A stretch of DNA of 64,000 bases from Flavobacterium fluviale (GCF_003312915.1 NZ_CP030261.1:4464001-4528000); one strand, 5' to 3'; positions 1 to 8,560 are shown, counted from the first letter of the stretch. Notes: a model not told the origin generated them from the sequence alone. Program-made: numbers and translations.

Positions 1-444
1 GTAAATCAAATTAGCGATTGGTTATTTGCTATTGATGGAAAGACCTACGGTGCTTTTACAATTCAGGCAATGCGTTCTGAAATGAGCGAAGAGGAAAGAG
101 CTGCACATGACGAAGCTTGGGGACTAGATTTTGGTGATTTTGATGATGTTTTAGTGGTTAATGAACAAAAAGAAAAACCAGAAAATATCATTGAACATCC
201 GATGAGCAAAAACATGAAAGAAAGTCTTATCGAATTTGTACAAAATAATCCAGAAGAAGTAACCGCTCAAGACGAATTGGGCTACACTTTTTTACATCGT
301 GAAGTAATTGCCGGAAACCAAACTTCTGTAGAAGTTTTACTAGAATCTGGAGCCGATAAAAATGCCAAAACTGAGACTGGGAAAACAGCACTCGATTTCG
401 CTAAAGAACTCAAGTGGGAGCATTTAGTAACTGTTCTTCAATAA
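1..444 (+). CDS. DUF2314 / ankyrin-repeat protein, 5' end outside window
   Basis: The frame is open from base 1, so the gene starts upstream; the ATG at 70 is probably internal. The visible N-terminal part (ISDWLFAIDGKTYGAFTIQ, then the acidic MSEEERAAHDEAWGLDFGDF) resembles the end of a DUF2314 domain. The last ~70 residues form ankyrin-type repeats (GYTFLHREVIAGN, VEVLLESGADKNAKTETGKTALDFA), a protein-binding fold. No signal peptide can be judged because the start is missing. A hairpin terminator follows directly. DUF2314 has no established function, so the role is unknown. Confidence 0.75.
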   Translation, partial: VNQISDWLFAIDGKTYGAFTIQAMRSEMSEEERAAHDEAWGLDFGDFDDVLVVNEQKEKPENIIEHPMSKNMKESLIEFVQNNPEEVTAQDELGYTFLHREVIAGNQTSVEVLLESGADKNAKTETGKTALDFAKELKWEHLVTVLQ

Positions 445-453
445 CAAAAATTC

Positions 454-488
454 AAAATCCGATTTATTATTTAAATCGGATTTTTTTT
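454..488 (+). terminator. Rho-independent terminator after the ankyrin gene
   Basis: A perfect stem (AAAATCCGATTTA pairing with TAAATCGGATTTT) with a short loop runs into a T tract, 10 bases after the stop codon. Confidence 0.8.
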
Positions 489-590
489 GATTTTATATGA
501 TGAATAAATATCGATTTTTAATAACCTTTTAAAGAGTTAATTTTAATAATAAAGAACTAGTTTTGCAGCGCCTCAAAACATATATCTGCC

Positions 591-1082
591 ATGAAAAAAT
601 TAGTACTTATTTTTATAATTGTTCTTTTTTTACCCACTCTTTCTTTTGCACAGACGAAAACAGAAAATCAGCCTGTTTTTGCCAAATCCTATGATTATGT
701 AAATGATTTCGAAAAAATTCTTACTCCAAATCAGGTCAAAAATTTAAATGACTTTTTAAAATCAAGCGAAGCCAAAACAAACAGCAAAATACTTATTGTA
801 ACAACTCCCTCTATTCTTCCTCATACAGATTTAACTAATTATTCGTTAGATTTAGATAAATATTTAGTTTCAAAGCTAAAAATAGACACTTCAATTTTAA
901 TTGTAATTAGTAAACAATTGAGGCAGATTCAGGTTCATGGAGTCGAAAAAATCCGGGCTAAAATGAGCGATCAGGAAATGAAAGATATTGTATCGTCGTA
1001 TATAGTTCCAGAATTAAAAAAAGGCGATTACTACAAAGGATTACAGCAGGGCGCTCTGCAGCTGGCTAAAAAAATAGAGTAA
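591..1082 (+). CDS. TPM-domain secreted protein (YgcG-like)
   Basis: 163 residues. It begins with a signal peptide (MKKLVLIFIIVLFLPTLSFA, cut before Q). The rest is a TPM domain: an N-terminal YVNDFEKILTPNQVKNLNDFL segment, a strand SKILIVTTPSI, and LIVISKQLRQIQVHGVEKI, ending in a helix with YYKGLQQGALQLA. TPM proteins are exported and have been linked to acid phosphatase activity or photosystem repair in plants; the bacterial role is unclear. A -7-like TAGTTTTG lies at 558-565, and a terminator follows, so it is probably monocistronic. Confidence 0.85.
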   Translation: MKKLVLIFIIVLFLPTLSFAQTKTENQPVFAKSYDYVNDFEKILTPNQVKNLNDFLKSSEAKTNSKILIVTTPSILPHTDLTNYSLDLDKYLVSKLKIDTSILIVISKQLRQIQVHGVEKIRAKMSDQEMKDIVSSYIVPELKKGDYYKGLQQGALQLAKKIE

Positions 1083-1088
1083 AAAAAC

Positions 1089-1124
1089 AAAGTCCGACCT
1101 GCAAAACAAGTCGGACTTTTTTTA
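1089..1124 (+). terminator. Rho-independent terminator after the TPM gene
   Basis: An AGTCCGAC / GTCGGACT stem with a small loop is followed by a run of T, a few bases after the stop codon. Confidence 0.8.
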
Positions 1125-1192
1125 TATCATAAATTGCCTTTTTGCAATAAAAATAATATATTGTATACACTTTAAACTAGAAAACGATACAT

Positions 1193-1840
1193 ATGAATTT
1201 AGAAGAATATAAAAAACAATTTACGGAAGATGATGCAGTGGGCTGGTTAGAAATCGATAAAGAATTTGACCAGCTTTATCCAGGTCAGGAACCCAAACAT
1301 TTTGCGCCTGCGCTCAGCTATATGCTCGGTGGTGATAGTCCGCTGGATGGTGTGAGTTATTACGAAAGTCAAAAGCAGGAACATCATTATCATTTTATCA
1401 CTTACGGTTTTTCAGAATTGTATTATAACGAAGAAAAAGTAGACGGAGAATTTAGCAAATGGGGTTTCGAACTTACTTTTAGATTAAAACCATTTGAAGC
1501 CGATAACGGCAATCCAAGCTGGGCAGTGGCATTACTTCAAAATATTGCCAAATATGTTTTTAACAGCGGTAACTGGTTTGAAGAATTTCACTACATGCCT
1601 GCAAACGGACCGATTCGTCTGGATACTGATACTGATATTACAGCACTGCTTATTGTAAACGACCCAGAAGTCGAAAAAAAGCAGACTCCTCACGGCGAAG
1701 TTTCGTTTTTACAAATAGTAGGAATTACTTCGGCAGAATATGAGCATATCAAAGCAAATCCGGGAACAGTCGAAGAATTGGTCAATAAACTAAAAGAAAA
1801 CAATCCTTTATTAATTACCGATTTAAATCGAAAAGATTAA
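1193..1840 (+). CDS. Suppressor-of-fused (SUFU) domain protein
   Basis: 215 residues, no signal peptide, predicted cytosolic. The pattern GWLEIDKEFDQLYPGQEPKHF, LDGVSYYES, HFITYGFSELY and GFELTFRLK, then a conserved W/F-rich middle and LQIVGIT near the end, is that of the bacterial SUFU-like family. Bacterial members are often found as immunity proteins against polymorphic toxins. No toxin gene is visible next to it, so an immunity role is only a family-level possibility. The ATG at 1193 follows an AT-rich leader and starts right at the domain. A terminator hairpin follows at 1863. Confidence 0.85.
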   Translation: MNLEEYKKQFTEDDAVGWLEIDKEFDQLYPGQEPKHFAPALSYMLGGDSPLDGVSYYESQKQEHHYHFITYGFSELYYNEEKVDGEFSKWGFELTFRLKPFEADNGNPSWAVALLQNIAKYVFNSGNWFEEFHYMPANGPIRLDTDTDITALLIVNDPEVEKKQTPHGEVSFLQIVGITSAEYEHIKANPGTVEELVNKLKENNPLLITDLNRKD

Positions 1841-1862
1841 GATCTATTAGAATTTAAAAATG

Positions 1863-1902
1863 ATCAATCCGATTTGCAGAAACAAGTCGGATTGATTTCT
1901 TT
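1863..1902 (+). terminator. Rho-independent terminator after the SUFU gene
   Basis: ATCAATCCGA pairs with TCGGATTGAT, followed by a T-rich stretch. An ATG-initiated reading frame that would extend the next gene upstream begins inside this hairpin, which argues for the downstream start at 1967. Confidence 0.75.
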
Positions 1903-1966
1903 TGGTTTGTTAAAAAACATTCAAAAGGCAATTATTTTAATAACTTTAGGTCTAAATAGTAAAGTC

Positions 1967-2866
1967 ATGAAAGAAATCTGCATTGTTGAATTTACTTCTA
2001 ATTTAGGATTAAAGGAACCAAAGCCAGGTAAAGAACCAGGCGTAAATCGCTTACCCGACTGGTTATGGAAAAACAATCTGCATAAAGCACTTAAAGTAGA
2101 TAATATAATTAGACTCGATCCGCCGAAATACTCCAGCGTAAAAGATCCCGAGACTAAAATTTTAAATGCAGATTCACTTGTTACTTACGCCAGAGAACAG
2201 GCTTATTTGATCAATAATTTGATTAGCGCAAATAAATTCCCATTTATTTTGGGAGGCGACTGCAGTATTCTTTTAGGAACTGCAATAGCTTTAAAACAGA
2301 AAGGAAATTATGGCTTATTTTATCTTGACGGTCATACAGATTTTATGGATATTTCCTTGTCTGAAACTGGAGGCGCTGGCGGCATGGCGACGTCAATAGT
2401 TACTGGAAACGGTCACGAAAAACTAACCAATATTCTGAATCTTTCGCCTTATATCAAAGAAGAAAATCTTTGGTGCGTTGGCAATCGGGAATATGATGAG
2501 GAGTATGAAAATGAAATTCGAAATTCTGCTGCGGTGTATATCAGCCTGAACGAACTCCGAAAAAAAGGCATCAGCAATTGTATTCAATCTTTTCTTTCGG
2601 ATGTTGAAAATAAAAAACTCGACGGTTTTTGGCTTCACATTGATGTTGACGTTCTAAACGATTCGATAATGCCGTGTGTAGACAGTAGAACTCCAGACGG
2701 GTTAACGTATGATGAATTTAATAATCTTACCGCCCTCCTATTTCAAAGTGAAAAATTAAGCGGACTAGAGATAACTATTTTAGATCCCGACTTAGACGAA
2801 ACAGGACAATACACAAAAGATTTTGTAAACAACTTAAGCAGTACTTTTAATTTGTTCAAAAAATAA
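1967..2866 (+). CDS. Arginase/agmatinase-family ureohydrolase
   Basis: 299 residues from the ATG at 1967; an upstream in-frame ATG at 1874 lies inside the preceding terminator and is rejected. Manganese-binding signatures of ureohydrolases are present: GGDCSILLG, FYLDGHTDFMD (the DxHxD ligands), and WLHIDVDVLN (the DxDxxD-type ligands, with N replacing the last D). The SRTPDGLTYDEF and LEITILDPDLD segments complete the family core. These enzymes cleave guanidino compounds such as arginine, agmatine or formimidoylglutamate. Substrate cannot be assigned, and no hut or polyamine genes are adjacent. Confidence 0.85.
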   Translation: MKEICIVEFTSNLGLKEPKPGKEPGVNRLPDWLWKNNLHKALKVDNIIRLDPPKYSSVKDPETKILNADSLVTYAREQAYLINNLISANKFPFILGGDCSILLGTAIALKQKGNYGLFYLDGHTDFMDISLSETGGAGGMATSIVTGNGHEKLTNILNLSPYIKEENLWCVGNREYDEEYENEIRNSAAVYISLNELRKKGISNCIQSFLSDVENKKLDGFWLHIDVDVLNDSIMPCVDSRTPDGLTYDEFNNLTALLFQSEKLSGLEITILDPDLDETGQYTKDFVNNLSSTFNLFKK

Positions 2867-2908
2867 ATCATTTAAGCAGCACTCGAATATTTAAGAAGAA
2901 CTTTTCCA

Positions 2909-5260
2909 ATGAAATTGAAGTTTATCACATTTATAATTACGATATGTTTTTACGGCATTGTATGTTCGCAGACAAATGCAGTAAAAAATCAAGAAATTTC
3001 TTTTTTACAAAAAGAATCATTTCTTGACAGCGTAATTGAGCCGCTTCAAAAAAATCCATTGTACTTTGAAAAAGTATTTCTTCACACCAATAAAACCTCT
3101 TATTTCATTGATGACGTTGTCTGGTTTAAAGCTTATGTTGGTGATAATTCCAATAAACCTTCGCTAAAAACAACACGTCTGAATGTAAATCTTTTTGATG
3201 GAAAAGGCACAAAAATTCAAAGCCAGCAGATTTTTATTCATAAAGGAACAGGAAAAGGACAACTTGTACTAAACGATACTCTAAAAACGGGAGTTTATTA
3301 TCTCGAGGCCGCTACAAATTATATGCGAAATTTTGGTGATCAAAATACCTTCGTCCAAGAAATAAATATTTTGAATAATACTTCCGTAAAACAAACCACT
3401 TCAAAAAAAAATTACGATGTTCAATTTTTTCCTGAAGGAGGCTATTTATTAGAAAATGTTGAGAATACAATTGGCGTGAAATCATTATTGAATGGAAAAG
3501 GAATTGATTATTCTGGCAGAATCACAAATACAAAAAATCAGGAAGTTGCCAGTTTTAAAAGTCAGTATCTAGGAATGACTAAGTGTAATTTTTTCTATGA
3601 ACCCAACGAAACATATACTGCCATTGTCACTATAAATGACACTATAATAAAGATAAAACTTCCTGCAGCACAGCAAAATGGTATTCTTTTAAATCTCGAT
3701 AATAACGCCGCTGAGCATATTAAACTCAATCTTAAGACAAACAAGAACTCTGCAGATGCATTAAGAAACAACCGTTACAAACTCTTATTTCATCAAAAAA
3801 ATAATATTATAGATTATCTCGAAATTCAAAATCCAGAATCATTAAGTTTAGAAATCGACAAAAAAAATTTCTTCAATGGAATTAATACGATTACCCTTTT
3901 TAAAGATAATCAGCCAATTGCAGAAAGAAAATTTTATATAGAAAAGGAAACGGAACCAATCTTAGCATTAGAAAAAACAAAAACTGAAAACGATTCCATA
4001 AGCTATAAGCTAAAAATTTCTCAGCTGGACAAGAGCATAAATGCAAATTTGAGCACGTCAATTTTACCTCTAAATTCATCAAATTATACAGAGACTAATA
4101 GCATTAAAAGTGCTTTCCTGCTATCTCCTTACATAAAAGGCTATATTGAAAATCCTGCCTATTATTTTAATACAAAAAACGAGAAGCGAAAGGAGTACTT
4201 AGACTTACTTTTATTAACGCAGGGCTGGACTCAATTTTCATTAAAAGAGATGATTGCTGCGCTAAATCCGGTGTACAAATATGATTTTGAAGCGGGATTT
4301 AAACTAAAGGGAAATGTATCATCTCTGCCTGCCAATCAGCTGGCGCTTTTAACACCAGATAATGTAATTATTGATAAAATTTTCTTGAACGGAAAAAAAG
4401 ATTTCAGCTTTAATAATCTGCTCATTTATAAAGGAGATGCCGTTAAAATTTCATTTGTAAACAATCAGAACGAAGCTGTAAAACCAGAAAAAATTCACTT
4501 TGATACATTAAATAATGCATCGGATATTAATTTTAAAATTCAAAACAGCCACAAACAGACGACTATTTTAAACGAGGACTTATGGAATGATCTGTATGTC
4601 TCAGGTTCTATAAAACTACAGGAAATAACCGTTACAGCCAAAAACAAAAGATATACCGACCGCAAAAAGCTTATAAATAAATACAAACCACTGGTGTTTG
4701 ATATTGGAAAATATTTTGATCTGGAAATTGCTGAACATTTTAAGAATAAAGATTTAATGTATTTTTTGAGTTTTGATCAGGATGTGAAAATGGTTAATTG
4801 GAAAGGTCAGGAAACTTATTTGGAAACTGGAATAGATAAAGAAGCAGCCTTGTATATTGATGGCAGATACATTACATCTGGCGAACTCTCGGGCGTTTCA
4901 TTACAAATGAGCGATATCGAAAACATTATGCTTCAGCCGGTTAGAGGAAACAAAATTTTTCAGGTTTTTACAACACAAAACTATAAGAATGACATCGTCG
5001 AACTTTTTAATCAATATATCATTACGGACGGATTTGATAAAGAGAAAAAATATTATTCGCCAATTTATGCTTTCAACACAGATAAATACAGCAATTGGAC
5101 AGAAATTGACTGGAAACCGGATTTACAAACAAATAATAATGGAGAGATTTTTCTTAAAGTTAAAACAGATCCTCAAATTCAAGGTTACTTATTTTCAATT
5201 CAAGGTTTTACAAAGGAAGGTTCTTTAATTTCAGAAAGTATAAAAATCAATAAATCGTAA
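2909..5260 (+). CDS. Secreted MG2-domain / TonB-plug-like protein
   Basis: 783 residues with an N-terminal signal peptide (MKLKFITFIITICFYGIVCS). Residues ~50-140 (FLHTNKTSYFIDDVVWFKAYV, TGVYYLEAATNYM) look like a macroglobulin MG2-type domain. The C-terminal third (LQEITVTAKNK, ALYIDGRYITSGEL, IENIMLQP) resembles the plug domain of TonB-dependent receptors, but there is no beta-barrel. Such plug-only proteins of ~800 residues are frequent in Bacteroidota and probably act in the periplasm or at the outer membrane. It ends 8 bases before the next gene, so the two may be cotranscribed. Function unknown. Confidence 0.75.
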   Translation: MKLKFITFIITICFYGIVCSQTNAVKNQEISFLQKESFLDSVIEPLQKNPLYFEKVFLHTNKTSYFIDDVVWFKAYVGDNSNKPSLKTTRLNVNLFDGKGTKIQSQQIFIHKGTGKGQLVLNDTLKTGVYYLEAATNYMRNFGDQNTFVQEINILNNTSVKQTTSKKNYDVQFFPEGGYLLENVENTIGVKSLLNGKGIDYSGRITNTKNQEVASFKSQYLGMTKCNFFYEPNETYTAIVTINDTIIKIKLPAAQQNGILLNLDNNAAEHIKLNLKTNKNSADALRNNRYKLLFHQKNNIIDYLEIQNPESLSLEIDKKNFFNGINTITLFKDNQPIAERKFYIEKETEPILALEKTKTENDSISYKLKISQLDKSINANLSTSILPLNSSNYTETNSIKSAFLLSPYIKGYIENPAYYFNTKNEKRKEYLDLLLLTQGWTQFSLKEMIAALNPVYKYDFEAGFKLKGNVSSLPANQLALLTPDNVIIDKIFLNGKKDFSFNNLLIYKGDAVKISFVNNQNEAVKPEKIHFDTLNNASDINFKIQNSHKQTTILNEDLWNDLYVSGSIKLQEITVTAKNKRYTDRKKLINKYKPLVFDIGKYFDLEIAEHFKNKDLMYFLSFDQDVKMVNWKGQETYLETGIDKEAALYIDGRYITSGELSGVSLQMSDIENIMLQPVRGNKIFQVFTTQNYKNDIVELFNQYIITDGFDKEKKYYSPIYAFNTDKYSNWTEIDWKPDLQTNNNGEIFLKVKTDPQIQGYLFSIQGFTKEGSLISESIKINKS

Positions 5261-5267
5261 ATCTTTT

Positions 5268-5699
5268 ATGCAAATAGTTGAAGTCCAAAATAAAGATTAT
5301 CCAATTTTAAAAAAATTATTCTTAAACGAAAGAATAAAAACTTTTTCATGGCTGGATACGTCCGAATTTCAATTAGACGATTTTGAAAAACTTACGCAGG
5401 GCGAATACATTCTCGCTGCAATTATAAATGATATTCCCGTTGGTTTTATTTCAATCTGGGTGCCGAATAATTTTATACATCATTTGTATGTGGACGAAAA
5501 GCATCAAGGCAAAAAAATTGGAACAGAATTATTAAAAGCTGCTATTGATGTAACGAAATCTGCCGTAACTTTAAAGTGTCTGGAAAACAATATAAAAGCC
5601 GTTGAATTTTATAAAAGAAACGGATTTATAGAAAAAGAAAAAGGACATTCTGAACATGGCTGCTATATTTTGTTTCAATCGCCAAGAGAAATTGTTTAA
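5268..5699 (+). CDS. GNAT-family N-acetyltransferase
   Basis: 143 residues. Motif A of the GNAT fold is clear (HHLYVDEKHQGKKIGTELL, the acetyl-CoA pyrophosphate loop), followed by AVEFYKRNGFIEKEKG near the C terminus (motif B). Such enzymes transfer acetyl groups from acetyl-CoA to amines; the substrate is unknown. It starts 8 bases after the MG2/plug gene and is followed 18 bases on by a DUF1801 gene. Confidence 0.9.
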   Translation: MQIVEVQNKDYPILKKLFLNERIKTFSWLDTSEFQLDDFEKLTQGEYILAAIINDIPVGFISIWVPNNFIHHLYVDEKHQGKKIGTELLKAAIDVTKSAVTLKCLENNIKAVEFYKRNGFIEKEKGHSEHGCYILFQSPREIV

Positions 5700-5717
5700 C
5701 CACCTAAACTTTAAATT

Positions 5718-6119
5718 ATGAACCAAGAAATTCAGGCATACAACGATTCGCAAAGCGAAGAGAATCAAAAGATATGCAATATTTTAAGTGCCGAAATTAA
5801 CCATTTTCTGCCTGAAACCGAAAGCAAAATCTGGCATGCACATCCAGTTTGGTTTTTAGATGGAAATCCGATCGCGGGCTACAGTAAACTAAAAGGTTCT
5901 GTGAGATTGCTTTTTTGGAGCGGGCAGTCTTTTGATGAAGAAAAACTGCAAACCGAAGGTTCATTTAAAGCCGCAGAAATTCGCTACACAAGCCCTGACC
6001 AAATCAACAAAGACGATTTGAAACGCTGGCTGGCAAAAAGCAAAGAAATTCAGTGGGATTATAAAAACCTCATAAAACGCAAAGGCGTTCTTATTCGGTT
6101 ACTGGACAAACCTTATTAA
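5718..6119 (+). CDS. DUF1801-domain protein (first of three)
   Basis: 133 residues, cytosolic. The ESKIWHAHPVWFLDGNPIAGYS segment and the strand VRLLFWSGQSF fit the DUF1801 fold (YdhG/frataxin-like). Molecular function is unknown; some relatives are annotated as putative iron chaperones. Two further DUF1801 genes lie at 14916 and 19808 but are not close copies. Confidence 0.75.
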   Translation: MNQEIQAYNDSQSEENQKICNILSAEINHFLPETESKIWHAHPVWFLDGNPIAGYSKLKGSVRLLFWSGQSFDEEKLQTEGSFKAAEIRYTSPDQINKDDLKRWLAKSKEIQWDYKNLIKRKGVLIRLLDKPY

Positions 6120-6233
6120 TACATGTTCAAATAACAACACAACTCGTTCTTTTTCAATTTTTTAATATTAATTTTATTATTGACATACTGTTGTCACAAG
6201 GTCATTTTACCTTTGAAAAATAAAAATTAAGTT

Positions 6234-6617
6234 ATGGAAACGAAAGATGGAAAATTAGCCGTTTACGCCGCAACCAGACAAGACTGGCGCAAATGGCTCG
6301 AGCAAAACAGTCAGATTGAAAAATCGGTTTGGCTTATTCTCTACCACAAAAAAAGTAAAACGCAGAGTGTTAGTTTAATCGAAGCCACAGAAGAAGCGCT
6401 TTGTTTTGGCTGGATCGATAGTCTTTGCAAAAAACGCGATGCCGAAAGTTACTATCTTACCTTCTCGCCCCGAAATCCAAAAACCAGTAAATGGAGCAAA
6501 CCCAATATCGAAAGAGCCGAACGAATGATTCAGCAAAATTTAATGACAGAACACGGTCAAAAACTAATTGATATTGCCAAAGAAAAAGGAAAGTGGATTA
6601 CAGATAATGAAGCATAA
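6234..6617 (+). CDS. YdeI/OmpD-associated family protein, C-terminally truncated
   Basis: 127 residues. The N-terminal part is typical of the YdeI family: the DWRKWLEQN helix, VWLILYHKKSKTQSV, EATEEALCFGWIDSLCKK, and FSPRNPKTSKWSKPNIERAERM. Family members are usually ~190 residues with a C-terminal helical section. Here the frame stops at DNEA just where an intergenic-type repeat begins (6618-6722), so the last ~60 residues are missing and replaced by repeat DNA. The protein may be nonfunctional or may retain the N-terminal domain. Confidence 0.75.
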   Translation: METKDGKLAVYAATRQDWRKWLEQNSQIEKSVWLILYHKKSKTQSVSLIEATEEALCFGWIDSLCKKRDAESYYLTFSPRNPKTSKWSKPNIERAERMIQQNLMTEHGQKLIDIAKEKGKWITDNEA

Positions 6618-6722
6618 TATGGGCGTATCTCTCTTGGTCAGGCTGTCCGCTATATCTTTTATGGCTCCAGAAGCCTCGGGACTTTCAAAAAAGGATGCCG
6701 TTCGTATCCTGTACGCATTGCT
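6618..6722 (-). repeat. Flavobacterial dispersed repeat, copy 1
   Basis: Read on the minus strand it contains ACGGCATCCTTTTTTG, then a variable hairpin-like middle with TCCCGAGGCTTC, then AAAAGATATAGCGGACAGC. The same blocks occur in the same order at 7520-7620 on the plus strand. It interrupts the 3' end of the YdeI-family gene. This resembles a short repeat that I recall as common in Flavobacterium intergenic regions. Confidence 0.65.
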
Positions 6723-6796
6723 TTCAAAACAAGATTTTGCATTAAATTAATTTGTATTTTAGTAAGATCAGAACTACAACCTAAAACCTTCTAATC

Positions 6797-7477
6797 ATGC
6801 TGAAACAAATTTTTCTTCTCCTAATTTTTTGCTTGGGAATTCAAACCTATTCTCAAGAACTTGCTTTCACAATTCCAGATTATAAAGCAATCGAAAAAGA
6901 AATTACTGATAAGAATTCTCAATTCTTTTATCCCAAGTTAATGGAAAGGCTGACGAAAAATGACACTTTATTATCGCATGATGAATACCGTCATTTATAT
7001 CTTGGTTATGTTTTTCAGCCCAAATACAATGCGTTTTGGAAATCGCCGGATGAGAAAAAACTAAACGAATTATTCGGAAAGGAAAAACTTGAAAACGCAG
7101 ATTATGATGAGATTATTAAATTAATCAATCATTCTTTAAGTGAATTTCCATTTGACCTCAAACAACTTAATTACCTCTCTTATATTTACCATTTAAAGGG
7201 CGACGAAGCTTCATCTAAAATAACTTCTTTCAAATTTCACAGTATCATGAATGTGATTTTATCTTCTGGTGATGGAAAAAAATGCGAAACTGGTTTTCAT
7301 GTTTTACTGGTCGAACACGAATATGTTCTTTTGAACGTTTTCGAAATCGAATCGAAAGGTCAGTCTCTTGTCGACAACTGCGATTATCTAAGTTTTGAAA
7401 AAGGTGCTTACAATGTTGACGGTATTTACTTTAATATCGAAAAAATGCTGGAAAACGAAAGAAAAGCAATTCGATAA
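6797..7477 (+). CDS. DUF4919-domain exported protein
   Basis: 226 residues with a signal peptide (MLKQIFLLLIFCLGIQTYSQ). The DYKAIEKEITDKNSQFFYPKL start, the RHLYLGYVFQPKYNAF block, the TPR-like FPFDLKQLNYLSYIYHLKGD, and GFHVLLVEHEYVLLN near the end fit DUF4919, a Bacteroidota family of unknown function. Probably periplasmic. A dispersed repeat and a terminator hairpin lie downstream. Confidence 0.75.
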   Translation: MLKQIFLLLIFCLGIQTYSQELAFTIPDYKAIEKEITDKNSQFFYPKLMERLTKNDTLLSHDEYRHLYLGYVFQPKYNAFWKSPDEKKLNELFGKEKLENADYDEIIKLINHSLSEFPFDLKQLNYLSYIYHLKGDEASSKITSFKFHSIMNVILSSGDGKKCETGFHVLLVEHEYVLLNVFEIESKGQSLVDNCDYLSFEKGAYNVDGIYFNIEKMLENERKAIR

Positions 7478-7519
7478 TTTTTTTCAAATTTTGCTCTTAT
7501 GAAAAATTAAATTTCTCTT

Positions 7520-7620
7520 TTAGCCCCGATGGAAACGGCATCCTTTTTTGGCTCTCCACTCCTATTGTCTGCCAAAAAAGATATAGTGGACAGCGGGACA
7601 AGTGGTCTTTTGGAAAACTA
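7520..7620 (+). repeat. Flavobacterial dispersed repeat, copy 2
   Basis: AGCCCCGATGG, AACGGCATCCTTTTTTGG, a variable middle, then AAAAAAGATATAGTGGACAGC. It shares its outer blocks with the minus-strand copy at 6618-6722. The two copies flank the DUF4919 gene in inverted orientation. Confidence 0.65.
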
Positions 7621-7651
7621 AAGTCCTGCTTCTAAAAAATAAAACAACAAC

Positions 7652-7684
7652 TCCAGTAGGTTTTTTCTACTGGATTTTTTTTTG
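7652..7684 (+). terminator. Rho-independent terminator downstream of the repeat
   Basis: TCCAGTAG pairs with CTACTGGA around a T-rich loop, followed by more than six T. It lies about 175 bases after the DUF4919 stop codon and probably ends that transcript. Confidence 0.65.
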
Positions 7685-7758
7685 ATAAAAATTATATTTT
7701 TATTGTTTATCAATAAATATTTATTATTTTAGCAGCATAACTTTTAATCTAATTTACA

Positions 7759-8301
7759 ATGGAAATTAAAATTGGAACAGCACAAATCCTCAAAATATTA
7801 AATATTTTGTCTTGGATTATTTTTATTGGTTTATGCGTAGAAGCTGGTATTTATTTATTTAACGGAACTTATACCATGACTATAAATTCGTACAACGCGC
7901 GTTTTCTCAATTTACTGGATCTTTACAATTTCAGTCCGAGTTATTATATTCAGGAAATGATTTTTATGAGTATAGTAGCTATTTTAAAAGCGATTATGTT
8001 TTATTTAATTGTAAAAATGCTGCACGAAAAGAAACTAAATATTACACAGCCTTTCACTTCAGAAATGGGGCGTTTTATTTTTTATTTGGCTTATTTATCG
8101 TTTGGAATCGGTTTGTTTTCTCTTTGGGCGGCAAAATTCAACACTTGGCTGACAGCGTCGGGAGTTCAAGTTCCAAATTTGGAAACTTTAAATCTGGAAG
8201 GCGGGAGTGTCTGGATATTTATGTCAATCATTCTATTTGTAATTGGACAGATTTTTAAAAGAGGAATCGAAATTCAATCTGAAATCGACTTAACTATTTA
8301 A
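7759..8301 (+). CDS. DUF2975-domain membrane protein
   Basis: 180 residues with four predicted membrane segments (ILNILSWIIFIGLCVEAGIY, EMIFMSIVAILKAIMFYLIV, IFYLAYLSFGIGLFSLWAA and VWIFMSIILFVIGQIF). The arrangement and the GTAQILKILNILSWI start fit DUF2975. It is followed 10 bases later by a small Cro/CI-type regulator, the usual partner of DUF2975 genes. The pair is probably one transcript, and the regulator may control it. Function unknown. Confidence 0.85.
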   Translation: MEIKIGTAQILKILNILSWIIFIGLCVEAGIYLFNGTYTMTINSYNARFLNLLDLYNFSPSYYIQEMIFMSIVAILKAIMFYLIVKMLHEKKLNITQPFTSEMGRFIFYLAYLSFGIGLFSLWAAKFNTWLTASGVQVPNLETLNLEGGSVWIFMSIILFVIGQIFKRGIEIQSEIDLTI

Positions 8302-8311
8302 ACGAAAAATT

Positions 8312-8518
8312 ATGCCCATAATAGTAAATTTAGATGTGATGATGGCAAAAAGAAAAATGTCATTAAACGAACTTTCCGAAAAAGTAGATTTGACGTTATC
8401 TAATCTTTCGATTTTAAAAACAGGAAAAGCAAAAGCCATTCGTTTTAGCACGCTTGAAGCAATCTGTAAGGTATTGGACTGCCAGCCCGGAGATATTTTA
8501 GAATTTTCGGAAGAATAA
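8312..8518 (+). CDS. Small Cro/CI-family HTH regulator (YozG-like)
   Basis: 68 residues, almost entirely a helix-turn-helix: MMAKRKMSLNELSEKVDLT, LSNLSILKTGKAKAIRF, LEAICKVLDCQPGDILEF. This is the compact regulator type encoded next to DUF2975 proteins. It lies 10 bases downstream of the DUF2975 gene. An ATTTGTA-N6-TACAAAT palindrome lies 22 bases after its stop codon; whether this protein binds it is unknown. Confidence 0.88.
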   Translation: MPIIVNLDVMMAKRKMSLNELSEKVDLTLSNLSILKTGKAKAIRFSTLEAICKVLDCQPGDILEFSEE

Positions 8519-8540
8519 AGTAGATCGTTTTTTGGATTTT

Positions 8541-8560
8541 ATTTGTATGTTCGTACAAAT
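8541..8560. promoter_or_regulatory. Candidate operator palindrome before the NAD(P)H oxidoreductase
   Basis: ATTTGTA and TACAAAT form a perfect 7-bp inverted repeat around TGTTCG. It lies 42 bases before the start codon of the oxidoreductase, a position that would cover its promoter. It could equally be a weak hairpin ending the upstream transcript, but no T run follows. Confidence 0.4.

Noticed and set aside
1874..1966. Longer N terminus for the ureohydrolase
   Set aside because: The upstream ATG is inside the terminator hairpin of the preceding gene.
6568..6750. A 60-residue ORF overlapping the YdeI gene end
   Set aside because: It is a frame through the dispersed repeat, with no start context or family.
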